Source: Aquabacterium sp. A3 (GTDB taxonomy: Bacteria > Pseudomonadota > Gammaproteobacteria > Burkholderiales > Burkholderiaceae_C). Taken from it: a stretch of DNA of 64,000 nt. How positions within the stretch are numbered: position 1 is the stretch's first letter; the number at the start of each line of letters is the position of its first letter. The stretch spans positions 248,001 through 312,000 of the forward strand of contig NZ_JBBPEV010000001.1 in NCBI RefSeq assembly GCF_038069945.1, written 5' to 3'. The notes under the pieces were generated by a model. That model saw only the letters and a list, made by a program, of their open reading frames with translations, did no database searches and was not told the DNA's origin. Below, in pieces: positions 42,562 through 51,860 of the stretch. Both the position numbers and the translations under genes were made by a program.

Positions 42562-44106
42562 ATGCGTGCAACGGAAGCGCCGGCCGGCGCCCCCCCTCAA
42601 AGGCAACTGCTCTTCAACGCCGTGGCCGCGGTGGTCTACACCACGGCGCAGACGGCGGTGGGGCTGGGCGTCTATGCCTACCTGATCCGGGCACTGGGCG
42701 CAGAAGTGGTGGGCGTGTGGGTGTCGCTGATGGCCGTGGGCATGATCGCCTGCATGAGCGATCTGGCACTCAACCAGGCGCTGGTGAGGCTGGTGGCCTT
42801 GTCACGACACCAACCATCGGGTCCGTCGTCCGCTGCGGTCACTATGGAAACGCTGCTGCTCAGCACGGCCATGGTTGTTGGCCTGGCCTTCACGCTGGCC
42901 TACATCAGCTTTGATGTGTGGTCAGGCTGGCTCAGGCTCGAACACCAACACGCCCTCCTGGCGCAAAGCCTGTTGCCCTGGATGTGCGCCGGTCTGTGGC
43001 TGAACCGGCTGGCTGATGCGGCGGGAGGCGCCCTGGAAGGCCTGCAATGGTACGTGGCCAGATGTACCGCAGGCACCGTGGCATTCCTGATGGGCCTGAC
43101 CCTGACAGTGCTCCTGGTGCCCCACTGGGGCCTGCTGGGTGCGGCCATGTCGTTCACCATTCAGAACGCATTCGTGCTGTTGGTCAATCTGGTCCTGCTT
43201 CACAAGGCCCAGCCCGATGTGCGTTGGTGGCGACCGCGGTTTCGTCGATCCATACTGACAGAGGCGATCCGGTATGGCACCTCGCTGCAAGGCATGGTGC
43301 TGGCGTATGCATTGCTGGAAAGTGGCTGCAAGCTGCTGTTGACTCGACACGGCTTTCTCGCCGCAGCGTCTTACTTCGACCTCGCATTCCGGATCGGGAA
43401 AGGCCTGCGCGGGCTGCTGGCCTCGGCCCTGCGGGTTCTGGTGCCACGCATCGTCACCCGACTGCACATCGAGGGGCATCCACAAGCGATCTACGCCAGC
43501 TCATTCCTGCTGGTGACCTCCATCGCCATCCCCATGTACACAGCGGTGCTGGCATCGGCCGATCTGATGTCCTGGCTGATCGTCGGAGTCATCGACCCGC
43601 AGTTCAGCCTCATCTTGATCCTGGCATGCGCGCCTTGGTTGGCTTATTGTTTCATCGACCCTGCCCTCAACCACGCCATGGCCATCGGACGCATGGGCTG
43701 GGCGTTCCGTGGTCATGTGATCAAAGTGGTGCTCGCCGGGCTGATCGTGCTGGCCTTGCCTCATCAAGCCGCCCCCGGAGTGGTCGTCGCCGCGGTGGCC
43801 TTGTCCATGGTGGCAGGCTGTGCGTGGATGTTGCTCATGGCCCACCGACATGAGCGCTTGTCCTGGGAGGCTCTGGCGCCACTGGCGACCATCGGCACCT
43901 TGTTGGCGTCGGTCGCGGTGATCATCTGGTCGACACTGGACACCCACCACTGGAGCCATGCGCAACAACAATGGCATGCGGTGTCGCGCGGCGTGCTTCT
44001 CGTGGCGCTGCCCGTGTGCATCCTGTGGCTGCACCCGGGCGGGCAATGCATCTTGTCGGTATGGCGGAGACTCAGGTCACCGGTGGCCCGCGAGGTTGGC
44101 GCATGA
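42562..44106 (+). CDS. Polysaccharide flippase (Wzx-like, MOP superfamily)
   Basis: A 514-residue membrane protein with about 12-14 helices, beginning LLFNAVAAVVYTTAQTAVGLGVYAYLIRALGAEVVGVWVSL, the typical Wzx/RfbX start. In this pathway it would move undecaprenyl-linked repeat units to the periplasm. ATG at 42562 lies 5 bp beyond the preceding stop; its stop overlaps the next start (ATGA). Confidence 0.88.
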   Translation: MRATEAPAGAPPQRQLLFNAVAAVVYTTAQTAVGLGVYAYLIRALGAEVVGVWVSLMAVGMIACMSDLALNQALVRLVALSRHQPSGPSSAAVTMETLLLSTAMVVGLAFTLAYISFDVWSGWLRLEHQHALLAQSLLPWMCAGLWLNRLADAAGGALEGLQWYVARCTAGTVAFLMGLTLTVLLVPHWGLLGAAMSFTIQNAFVLLVNLVLLHKAQPDVRWWRPRFRRSILTEAIRYGTSLQGMVLAYALLESGCKLLLTRHGFLAAASYFDLAFRIGKGLRGLLASALRVLVPRIVTRLHIEGHPQAIYASSFLLVTSIAIPMYTAVLASADLMSWLIVGVIDPQFSLILILACAPWLAYCFIDPALNHAMAIGRMGWAFRGHVIKVVLAGLIVLALPHQAAPGVVVAAVALSMVAGCAWMLLMAHRHERLSWEALAPLATIGTLLASVAVIIWSTLDTHHWSHAQQQWHAVSRGVLLVALPVCILWLHPGGQCILSVWRRLRSPVAREVGA

Positions 44107-45356
44107 AGCTCATCGTACTCAATGACCACCTCTACCCGGACGGCGGGGCCGACGTCGTGGCCCTGAGTTCGGCGCAAGCCTGTGCCGAACTGGGCATGCA
44201 GGTCACGCTGTTTGTGGGCGATGCCCTTCGGCCAGACGACCACACCAAGCGCCTGGCCACCTTGGTGTCGGCAGGGCAACGAGACTTGCTGAGCAACACC
44301 AACCGAGTGCAGGCCGCCCTCCAGGGCTTCTGGAATCTGAACGCCGCCAGGATGCTGGCCGAGCTGCTGTCACGTCACGATCCCCGTGACACGGTGGTGC
44401 ACCTGCACAGCTGGACCAAATCCTTGTCAAGCAGCGTGGTGCATCAAACCCTGAGATCAGGCTTCCCCCTGGTGTTGACCTTGCATGACTACTTTGCCAT
44501 GTGCCCCAACGGCACCTTGTTCAATTTTCAGACAGGGCACAAATGCGGCAAGCAACCCATGTCGATGGGCTGCGTGTTCACGCACTGCGATGCCCGCAAA
44601 AGCATCCACAAGGCCTATCGCGTCGTCCGCCATGGCGTTCAGTCACAACTGGGCCGGCTGCCGTCAGGCGTGCAGCACGGCATCGTGGTGTCTCGGTACA
44701 GCCAGCGGTTGCTGGCACCCCATTTGCCCGCAAGCATGCACTTGCACCACATCCGCAACCCGATCGAGGTGCCGCACCGTCCTGCCGCGCCCGTGCTGGC
44801 CAATCATGGCTTTGTGCAGGTAGGACGTCTGTACCCGCCCAAGAATCAAGCCCAATTCCTTCAAGCCTGCGACCTGGCAGGTGTGCATGCCACCTGCGTT
44901 GGCGATGGCCCTGACCTGCCTGCGCTCAGCGCACGGCACCCACACAGCACGTTCACCGGCCCGCTGGACCGCGAAGGGGTGATCGCCCATATCAGCGCGT
45001 CACGTGCATTGGTCATGCCCTCCATCTGGGATGAAACGCAGGGCCTGGTCTGCGCTGAAGCCGCTGCACTGGGCTTGCCATCGGTGATCTATGACGGCTG
45101 CGCCGCGGTGGATTTTGTCCAGCACGAGCGCAATGGGCTGGTGGTTCCCCAAGGGCGAGTTGACCTGCTGGCACAGGCACTGCGCCGATTGACAGACGAG
45201 CCAGAGCTGGCCCAACGCTTAGGCACACAAGCCCGGGAAGACTTCTGGCGCCACCCGCCCACGCCAGAGCAGCACGCGCGTGACCTGGCCAACTTGTACG
45301 AGCGCGTGCTGTCCACATTCGGCAATCGACAACACGAGAGGATGGCTCCGACATGA
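44103..45356 (+). CDS. Glycosyltransferase family 4
   Basis: A 417-residue GT-B enzyme. The N-terminal domain starts LNDHLYPDGGADVVA; the C-terminal donor domain has VGRLYPPKNQ, VGDGPDL and the EAAALGLPSV signature (PSIWDETQGLVCAEAAA). A cysteine-rich insert (CPNGTLFNFQTGHKC, then CVFTHC) follows LHDYFAMCP, as in several O-antigen GT4 enzymes. Start at 44103 overlaps the Wzx stop; the longer frame runs inside wzx. Confidence 0.9.
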   Translation: MKLIVLNDHLYPDGGADVVALSSAQACAELGMQVTLFVGDALRPDDHTKRLATLVSAGQRDLLSNTNRVQAALQGFWNLNAARMLAELLSRHDPRDTVVHLHSWTKSLSSSVVHQTLRSGFPLVLTLHDYFAMCPNGTLFNFQTGHKCGKQPMSMGCVFTHCDARKSIHKAYRVVRHGVQSQLGRLPSGVQHGIVVSRYSQRLLAPHLPASMHLHHIRNPIEVPHRPAAPVLANHGFVQVGRLYPPKNQAQFLQACDLAGVHATCVGDGPDLPALSARHPHSTFTGPLDREGVIAHISASRALVMPSIWDETQGLVCAEAAALGLPSVIYDGCAAVDFVQHERNGLVVPQGRVDLLAQALRRLTDEPELAQRLGTQAREDFWRHPPTPEQHARDLANLYERVLSTFGNRQHERMAPT

Positions 45357-46324
45357 GCAGGATACTGATCACGGGTGGCTCGGGCTTCATCGGCACCAAC
45401 TTCATCGAGAAGCTGCTTCAGGAAGGTCACGAGCTGTGCAATGTCGATGTTCGCGCACCGGCACTTGCACACCACCGGCCGGCGTGGCGGCAGGTCGACA
45501 TTCTGGACAAGCCTGCCCTGGTCGATGCGGTGGAGCGGTTTCAACCCGAATGGGTTTATCACCTGGCGGCCAGAACGGACATGCACGGCGCCACGGTGTC
45601 AGATTACCGCGCCAACACCGATGGTGTGAGCCACCTGCTGGCGGCGCTGCCCGCCAGCGACGCGCTTCAGCGCGTGGTGTTCGCCTCGTCCCGGCTGGTC
45701 TGCCGAATCGGTTACCAGCCCCGGTCAGACACAGACTACCTGCCCACCACCCCGTATGGCGAGAGCAAGGTGATCGGAGAAAAGCTGGTCAGAGGCCACC
45801 GCCATGGCGCGTACGAGTGGCTCATGGTCCGTCCCACCTCCATCTGGGGCCCATGGTTTCATGTGCCGTACCGCAACTTCTTTGACGCCATTCGCCGGGG
45901 GCACTACATCCACCCTCGTGGCCAACGCATCCTCAAGTCGTTTGGCTTTGTCGGCAACAGCATTCACCAGTTGTCGCGGCTCATGCAGGCACCCGCCAGC
46001 GCGGTGCACGAAAAGATGTTCTATCTCGCCGACCATGAGCCCATCGAGGTTCGCCAGTGGGGTGAGCTGATCAGACGCGAGTTTGCTGCACCACCGATTC
46101 GCGATGTGCCCATGGGCGTCATGCAAGGGCTGGCCAAGGTGGGCGATGGCCTGTCTGCGTTGGGCTGGAAGAACGTGCCCTTGACCAGCTTCAGGCTGGA
46201 CAACCTCACGACCGAAATGCTCCACGACACCGACAACCTTCACGCGGTGTGCGGGGATCTGCCCTACACCGCCGAACAAGGCGTGCCGATCACCGTGGCG
46301 TGGATGAAGCAGGCGTCGAGCTGA
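45353..46324 (+). CDS. NAD-dependent epimerase/dehydratase
   Basis: A 323-residue extended SDR acting on nucleotide sugars. The cofactor loop GGSGFIGTNF (residues 8-17), HLAART, and the catalytic YGESK (Tyr-x-x-x-Lys) are visible; WGPW and FVGNS follow as in the GalE/RmlB superfamily. The exact reaction cannot be read. It overlaps the GT4 stop (ATGA) and is followed after 3 bp by the WcaI-like gene. Confidence 0.86.
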   Translation: MSRILITGGSGFIGTNFIEKLLQEGHELCNVDVRAPALAHHRPAWRQVDILDKPALVDAVERFQPEWVYHLAARTDMHGATVSDYRANTDGVSHLLAALPASDALQRVVFASSRLVCRIGYQPRSDTDYLPTTPYGESKVIGEKLVRGHRHGAYEWLMVRPTSIWGPWFHVPYRNFFDAIRRGHYIHPRGQRILKSFGFVGNSIHQLSRLMQAPASAVHEKMFYLADHEPIEVRQWGELIRREFAAPPIRDVPMGVMQGLAKVGDGLSALGWKNVPLTSFRLDNLTTEMLHDTDNLHAVCGDLPYTAEQGVPITVAWMKQASS

Positions 46325-46327
46325 GCC

Positions 46328-47572
46328 ATGCGCATCCTGCTGCTGTCTGCCTACTTCGCGCCAGAGCTTGTCTCGATTGGCAAATACAACACCGAAATGG
46401 CGGTGTGGCTGCAGGGCCGAGGACACGAAGTCAGGGTCGTCTGCATGCCTCCGCACTACCCCGCCTGGCAGGTTTGGCCGGGGTATCGTGCATGGCGCTA
46501 CGCCAAGGACCAACAGCAAGGCATCGACATCTGGCGCTGCCCCACCTGGATTCCTCGGCAGCCCGGAGGGCTCAGAAGGCTCGTGTCCATGGGATTGTTC
46601 GCGCTCAGCAGCTTGCCCGTGCTGATTAGGCAAGCCGCATGGCGCCCCGATGTGGTCGTCGTGGTGGAGCCCCCCCTGTTCCTGATGATGCCGGCGTTGG
46701 TGCTCAAGGGCCTGTCTGGCAGCACCTTGTGGCTGCATGTGCAAGACCTGGAGGTGGACGCAGCCTTCGATCTGGGCCTTCTACAGGGCCAGTGGATGCG
46801 CCGCCTGGCCCTGGGCGTGGAGCGTTGGTTGATGCGCCGATGCCACCGGGTGTCCACCATCTCTTCGCGCATGATGGACCGATTGCGCGCCAAGGGCATC
46901 GACGATGAACGCCTCTTCCTGTTTCCAAACTGGGTGACGTCAGCGTCGCCTGTGACGCAGGCACCAGCGGCCCCGCAGCCGCCCGCGACGGATCACTATC
47001 GACAGCTGCTGGGGTTGCAGGCCGGAGATCAACTGGTCATGTACGCCGGCAACATGGCTGCCAAACAAGGCCTGGAAGTGGTGGTGGACGTGGCCCGACT
47101 CATGCAGACGCACGCCCATGTGCACTTCTTGCTGGTGGGTGATGGTCCGGCAAGGCAAGCGCTCCAAAGCCGCGCACACGGCCTGGTCCGTGTGCACTTT
47201 CTGCCGCTGCAGCCAGCCGACATGCTGATGACCCTGCTGGCATCAGCCGATGTGCACTTGTTGCCACAACGCCTGGCCGCGGCAGACCTGGTCATGCCTT
47301 CCAAATTGGCGGGCATGATGGCCAGCGGAAAGCCGGTGGTGGCCTGCACCCGTCACGACACCGAAATCGCCACGGTGCTTGAAGGCCGGGGGCTGATTGT
47401 TCCACCGGAAGACGCTGAGGCTTTGATGGCCGGCATCCACCGCATGTTGAGCTCACCAGCCGAAGCCCAGGCCATGGGCGAGGCCGCCAGAGTCTACGTG
47501 CGGCAATCGCTGATGCAAGACGCGGTGCTGTCGCAGTTTGAAGATGCATTGAAACAGCACACCGGCCACTGA
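46328..47572 (+). CDS. Glycosyltransferase, WcaI/WbuB-like (GT4)
   Basis: A 414-residue GT-B enzyme closely resembling WcaI of colanic acid synthesis: SAYFAPELVSIGKYNTEMAV, MPPHYPAWQVWPGYRAWRY, RCPTWIPRQP, and HVQDLEVDAAFDLGLL all have clear WcaI counterparts, as does ISSRMMDRLRAKG. The donor domain has VGDGPAR and PSKLAGMMASGKPVVA. WcaI is proposed to be a fucosyltransferase, but donor preference cannot be inferred here. It ends the plus-strand operon, 7 bp from the convergent glycosidase-like gene. Confidence 0.88.
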   Translation: MRILLLSAYFAPELVSIGKYNTEMAVWLQGRGHEVRVVCMPPHYPAWQVWPGYRAWRYAKDQQQGIDIWRCPTWIPRQPGGLRRLVSMGLFALSSLPVLIRQAAWRPDVVVVVEPPLFLMMPALVLKGLSGSTLWLHVQDLEVDAAFDLGLLQGQWMRRLALGVERWLMRRCHRVSTISSRMMDRLRAKGIDDERLFLFPNWVTSASPVTQAPAAPQPPATDHYRQLLGLQAGDQLVMYAGNMAAKQGLEVVVDVARLMQTHAHVHFLLVGDGPARQALQSRAHGLVRVHFLPLQPADMLMTLLASADVHLLPQRLAAADLVMPSKLAGMMASGKPVVACTRHDTEIATVLEGRGLIVPPEDAEALMAGIHRMLSSPAEAQAMGEAARVYVRQSLMQDAVLSQFEDALKQHTGH

Positions 47573-47579
47573 CGCCCCG

Positions 47580-49712
47580 TCACGGCGGCAGTTTGAGTGG
47601 CCATGGGGCTTGCGCGTAGCCGATTTCAATGGACTTGCGCTTGCTGAACCCATGAAACCACATGCGGACCTTGCCGTCCTCGATCAGCACGGAAGGCGCG
47701 ATGGGCCCCACGTCATCAAAACCTTTTTGCTCGGCAGGCCGTTTCACGATGGGCAGGGGATTGACCACCCAGGGGCCGAACGGACTGGCAGACCGGGCCA
47801 CACCGATGTCGTGGGTTCCATTGCCGTACAGCCAGCTCATGAACAGGTAGTACATGCCATCGGGCCCCAGCACGATCTCTGATTCAGCAGCACCATCCTT
47901 GACCTCGGCGGGCAAGGCCTTTTTGTCCAGAATCGGAGCAGGCCGCTTGACCCAGTTTTTTCCATCGCTCGACGTGGCGGCCATCAAGAACACGCCCTTG
48001 CCCTTGGGGCAGTTGGTCCAGCAGTGCCCTGTGTAAATCATCACCAGCTCTCCCTGATAGGGCACGATGCTGGGGCTGAACACTGCGTCATTGTCGTAAC
48101 CCTGGGGCGTGGTTTTGACAATGGGCTCATCCTCCCGTGTGAAGTGAACCCCGTCCGTGGAAGTGGCCAAACCCAGATAGGCGGGGAACGACTTGGCAAA
48201 TCCTCCCTTGTCGCGGTACCCCACAAAGTACAAGAAGTAGGTGCCACGGTACTTCATGGCGTAGGGCGTCTCATGCGCATCATCCCAACGCCCTGGCCGC
48301 GCTTCGATCATCAAACCGGGCACGGGTTTGGAGACCTGCACATCCGTCCAGTCATAGCCATGCTCCGACGTGGCCTGGCAGATGGCCGGGCCTTTGCGAC
48401 GCGGATCAAAGCAGGTGTAGTACATGCGGTAGCGTTGCCCGTCCTTGATCACACTGGGGTCACCCACCAGCGAGTAAGGCCCGGAATGAATGGGCTGAGA
48501 TCGTTTGGTCCATGTCGACCACCCCGGGGTTCGCACCTGGGCGGTCGGCACCGCCGTGGCCGAACCCTCATCGTTGCGGGCCTGTGTGTTGGCAGCCGGT
48601 GCAGCCCCGCCTTGCGCGCTCATGGCCCACAAGCTCAGCCGGTTGACCCCCTTGGAGGCGAACCATCCCCCCGCATCCATCAACACGATCTGGTTGATCT
48701 CTTCAGGCCGCGCCTGGGATCGCCGAGAGCCGCTGTCGTCGCTGCGCTCCAGGTCGGCCAGCGTCACGCTGAGCGTTTGCGGCGATTCACTGGCCGCGAC
48801 GTTCAGGCGGGTTTCAAATTTGTCGCCGTTGGCCTGTTCAGCCTTGAACACCAACTCGGTGGCCATGCTGGCGCCCAGTGTCAGGCGCACGGTGTCGCCC
48901 GACCGAAACGTTCCAGGGCTCACGGGCTGCATCCAGGTCATCACCAGCCCCGGACCTTTGGGATAGGTCATGACCACCTGATCAGCACCCGAGGTCGATG
49001 CCCTGCGGAGGTCATTGATGCCCAAGGCCATGCCGCCAAAACCAGCTTGCGCCAGGCGGTCAATGCGCCTGACGCTGGATGCATCGCCCGCACCAGGCTG
49101 CGTGGCCGCCCCGGCAGCCTCTTTGCTGAAGCCGATGTCATCGAGCAACATCTGTCGCTCGCCCAGCGGCACACTGAACATGCGGGCCATGCGCTCCGAG
49201 CGGGCCACCAGCATTGCCGCCGCATCCAGCACGCTGATCTGGCGCACCCGCTCCAGGTCCAGCCGTCCATTGGGGTCGACCGGGTCATCGGCCCCACGCG
49301 CCAGCACCAAGGCACTCAAGGGAATCTTCAGGTCATTCCAGGCGCCTGGCACGACCACGGCAGGCACAGTCCACCGACCACCGCCCTGCTCTTCCAGGGA
49401 CAGCAGCACCGTGGTCAACTCAGACACCTTGACCGACAGTGTCAGCGACTGAGCACCGACCAATGAAGCCCCTTGAAGAGGGCTCAGGAGGACCTGCACG
49501 GCGCCTTCACGAACCTCATAGCGGTAGGCCAACGCGCCTTGACCACGCCTGGCCTGGCCTTTACCGCTGACGCGGGTCACGCTGCCTGGCTGACCCAGCA
49601 CCACCCAGCCATCCAGGGTGGACTCAAAGTCGCTCAGTGGCAGCGCATCCGCCCGCAACGGCACCAAGACCCACAGCACGGCCAGGATGGCCCAACGCGT
49701 CAATTCAAGCAT
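47580..49712 (-). CDS. Secreted beta-propeller glycosidase-like protein with two CBM-like domains
   Basis: A 710-residue protein. Residues 1-23 are a signal peptide (ILAVLWVLVPLRADALP). Two beta-sandwich, carbohydrate-binding-like domains follow (about 25-190 and 215-370), similar in layout: each has an E/DG-type opening, a strand-rich core, and an IxxIxxxD-type LERVRQISVLDA or EINQIVLMDAGG segment. The C-terminal half (about 410-705) is a five-bladed propeller of the GH43/GH32/GH130-like clan (VGDPSVIKDGQRYRMYY; FSPSIVPYQGELVMIYTG; AAESEIVLGPDGMYYLF). Catalytic residues cannot be fixed. It probably trims or processes the exopolysaccharide in the periplasm or outside. It overlaps the FkbM gene by 8 bp. 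Confidence 0.82.
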   Translation of the reverse strand: MLELTRWAILAVLWVLVPLRADALPLSDFESTLDGWVVLGQPGSVTRVSGKGQARRGQGALAYRYEVREGAVQVLLSPLQGASLVGAQSLTLSVKVSELTTVLLSLEEQGGGRWTVPAVVVPGAWNDLKIPLSALVLARGADDPVDPNGRLDLERVRQISVLDAAAMLVARSERMARMFSVPLGERQMLLDDIGFSKEAAGAATQPGAGDASSVRRIDRLAQAGFGGMALGINDLRRASTSGADQVVMTYPKGPGLVMTWMQPVSPGTFRSGDTVRLTLGASMATELVFKAEQANGDKFETRLNVAASESPQTLSVTLADLERSDDSGSRRSQARPEEINQIVLMDAGGWFASKGVNRLSLWAMSAQGGAAPAANTQARNDEGSATAVPTAQVRTPGWSTWTKRSQPIHSGPYSLVGDPSVIKDGQRYRMYYTCFDPRRKGPAICQATSEHGYDWTDVQVSKPVPGLMIEARPGRWDDAHETPYAMKYRGTYFLYFVGYRDKGGFAKSFPAYLGLATSTDGVHFTREDEPIVKTTPQGYDNDAVFSPSIVPYQGELVMIYTGHCWTNCPKGKGVFLMAATSSDGKNWVKRPAPILDKKALPAEVKDGAAESEIVLGPDGMYYLFMSWLYGNGTHDIGVARSASPFGPWVVNPLPIVKRPAEQKGFDDVGPIAPSVLIEDGKVRMWFHGFSKRKSIEIGYAQAPWPLKLPP

Positions 49713-50619
49713 CGGGGCGAAGCAACAGGTTCATGTAATGCCCGGGCTTCGCCGCGGCGCCGAAGTCTGGCTTGACCAGCACACAACCCCGGCGGCCCAG
49801 CACCCCCCAGTGGTGCCTCATCGAGCGCACCTCGTCAACGCGGTAGCCCGTCGGAAAGTGGCTCAGAAACTCGCGGGCCGTCTTGAACGATGCGCGCGTG
49901 GCATCGGCCAACTCCATCACGATCACCGGACGATGGCGCTGCAAGGTATTGGTCAATCCGCGAATGACCGACATTTCAAACCCCTCGACATCGATCTTGA
50001 TGAGATCGATTCGCGGCAGATGCAGGGCATCCAGGTAAGGATCTGCGTGCACCAGTCGCAAACGCCCCATCAACACATTGTTGGATGCCTCGTGCCCGGG
50101 CACGAAGCTGCCGGTGCCGATGTTGTGCCCCTGGGGCGCAAAATACTCCAGCTCCTGATCGGTCTCACCCAGGCCCACCCGGTGTACGGTGATGTGTTGA
50201 AGCTGGTTGCGCGCGATCTTCTCGTCGATGCAGCGCCCGACCGCGTCATAGGGCTCAAAGGCGTGCACCTGATGACAAAAAGAAGCCAGGTACAAGGTGT
50301 GGTGCCCCACGTTGGCCCCAATGTCCAGCGCGATGGGCTCGGGCCGCCCCTGCATGAGCGTGCGCATCAACTCCAGTTCGTCGAGTTCGTAGCCACCCTC
50401 GAAATACACCATCCAGTCGATCCAGCGTCGCAGGTTGCCCGGGTAGACGAAGCCTGCAAACTGCGCCTCGAACGGGCGATCAGGCGCCTTGGCGGGGTCC
50501 ACCAGCCACGTCAGCACACGACGGCGAACGCCATAGCGCAGCCAGCGCTGGTGCCCCAGCCACCGCAGCAAGACATCTGGCCAAACAGAATTGCCCATGC
50601 CCGGCATGTGAAGCGCCAT
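49705..50619 (-). CDS. FkbM family methyltransferase
   Basis: A 304-residue SAM enzyme. ALDIGANVGHHTLYLA is motif I, VHAFEPYD is motif II, and IDLIKIDVEGFEMSVIRG is the diagnostic FkbM motif. These enzymes O-methylate sugars or related hydroxyls. ATG at 50619 overlaps the UDP-xylose synthase stop. It probably adds a methyl cap or decoration to the polysaccharide. Confidence 0.9.
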   Translation of the reverse strand: MALHMPGMGNSVWPDVLLRWLGHQRWLRYGVRRRVLTWLVDPAKAPDRPFEAQFAGFVYPGNLRRWIDWMVYFEGGYELDELELMRTLMQGRPEPIALDIGANVGHHTLYLASFCHQVHAFEPYDAVGRCIDEKIARNQLQHITVHRVGLGETDQELEYFAPQGHNIGTGSFVPGHEASNNVLMGRLRLVHADPYLDALHLPRIDLIKIDVEGFEMSVIRGLTNTLQRHRPVIVMELADATRASFKTAREFLSHFPTGYRVDEVRSMRHHWGVLGRRGCVLVKPDFGAAAKPGHYMNLLLRPDA

Positions 50620-51674
50620 CACACCCCCTGCATGACCAGCCCGGCAGACCAAGGTCCCTCGGGCACGGGCGCGATGGCAGAACCATCTCGAGCCTGGTCC
50701 ACGCCGAGCACTTGCCGAAAGTGCGCGATGGTCTTGGCCACACCCTCATCCAGCCGCACACGAGGCTGCCACCCCAGTTCGGACTGGGCCAGGGCGATGT
50801 CCGGGCGGCGCTGTCTGGGGTCATCCGACGGCAAGGGCTCAAAGACCAAGCGGGAGGAGGCTCCGGTCTGGGAGATCACCTCGGTGGCCAGCTCCAGCAT
50901 GGTGAACTCTTGGGGATTGCCGAGATTGATCGGCCCTGTGATCCCTGCGGGCGAGTCCATCAGCCGGACGAGTCCATCCACCAGGTCATCGACATAACAG
51001 AACGAACGGGTTTGACGCCCTTCACCATAGATGGTGATGGGTTCGTTGCACAAGGCCTGGCGAATGAAGTTGGAAACCACCCGGCCGTCATGAGGATGCA
51101 TGCGAGGGCCGTAGGTGTTGAAGATTCGGGCCACCTTGATGTCCACCGCATACTGGCGGTGGTGGTCGAACAGCATGGTCTCTGCTGCTCGCTTGCCCTC
51201 GTCATAACAAGATCGAAGGCCGATCGGGTTGACATGGCCCCAGTAGCGCTCAGGTTGGGGGTGCACCAGCGGGTCACCATAGACCTCGCTGGTCGAGGCC
51301 TGCAGCACACGGCAACCATGCCGTTGCGCCAGGTTGAGGATGTTCATCATCCCCAGCACCGAGGTGTAGAAGGTCCGTACCGGATCGAGTTGGTATTGCG
51401 GTGGAGAGGCCGGGCAGGCCAGGTTGAACACATGGGTCACATCCAGATCAATGGGCTGGATGACATCGTGTTCAATCAAAGAAAAGGCTGGATGCGCCAG
51501 CAAGTGAGCCACATTGGCACGCGAACCGCTGGAAAAGTCATCCAGACAAACCACCTGTTCACCACGGGCGAGCAAGCGCTCGCACAGGTGGGACCCCACG
51601 AAACCTGCGCCTCCGGTGACGAGGGTTCGCCGGGGTACCCCGGCCAAAGGTGCTTTGCGTGGTGCCATGTCCAT
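50619..51674 (-). CDS. uxs: UDP-glucuronate decarboxylase (UDP-xylose synthase)
   Basis: A 351-residue extended SDR that decarboxylates UDP-glucuronic acid to UDP-xylose. [11 protein letters not shown] binds [22 protein letters not shown] and the Tyr-x-x-x-Lys [10 protein letters not shown] are specific for this group, as are [10 protein letters not shown] and [15 protein letters not shown]-glucose dehydrogenase, needed to supply the substrate, is not in the window. It is the first gene of the uxs-FkbM-glycosidase operon. Confidence 0.92.
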   Translation of the reverse strand: MDMAPRKAPLAGVPRRTLVTGGAGFVGSHLCERLLARGEQVVCLDDFSSGSRANVAHLLAHPAFSLIEHDVIQPIDLDVTHVFNLACPASPPQYQLDPVRTFYTSVLGMMNILNLAQRHGCRVLQASTSEVYGDPLVHPQPERYWGHVNPIGLRSCYDEGKRAAETMLFDHHRQYAVDIKVARIFNTYGPRMHPHDGRVVSNFIRQALCNEPITIYGEGRQTRSFCYVDDLVDGLVRLMDSPAGITGPINLGNPQEFTMLELATEVISQTGASSRLVFEPLPSDDPRQRRPDIALAQSELGWQPRVRLDEGVAKTIAHFRQVLGVDQARDGSAIAPVPEGPWSAGLVMQGV

Positions 51675-51860
51675 CCCTCACGTAGAGCCCGCGCACACCG
51701 GGCGGCGGCACGCAGCCGCAACCAGTCACGCAGGCACGCCAATCACTGCACCAGAACCAGACACCGCATGTTGCTGTCAGGTAAAGCGTCTTGCAGCTAC
51801 TGTAGGAGGGGACACGGTGGACACCAACCCCAAGTATTAGGGGGAGTCAGTGCCTTGAGT
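51675..51860. other. Intergenic region upstream of uxs
   Basis: 186 bp with no gene. It contains a CTACTGTAG palindrome and, on the minus strand, CCCCCTAAT. No clear sigma70 promoter for uxs was found by eye, and suhB ends at its right border without an evident terminator. Confidence 0.5.
51836..51844 (-). promoter_or_regulatory. CCCCCTAAT motif upstream of uxs
   Basis: The second copy of the 9-mer in the exopolysaccharide locus, 162 bp before the uxs start and reading towards uxs; the first copy is at 35882-35890 in the acyltransferase/Wzz intergenic region. Confidence 0.35.
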
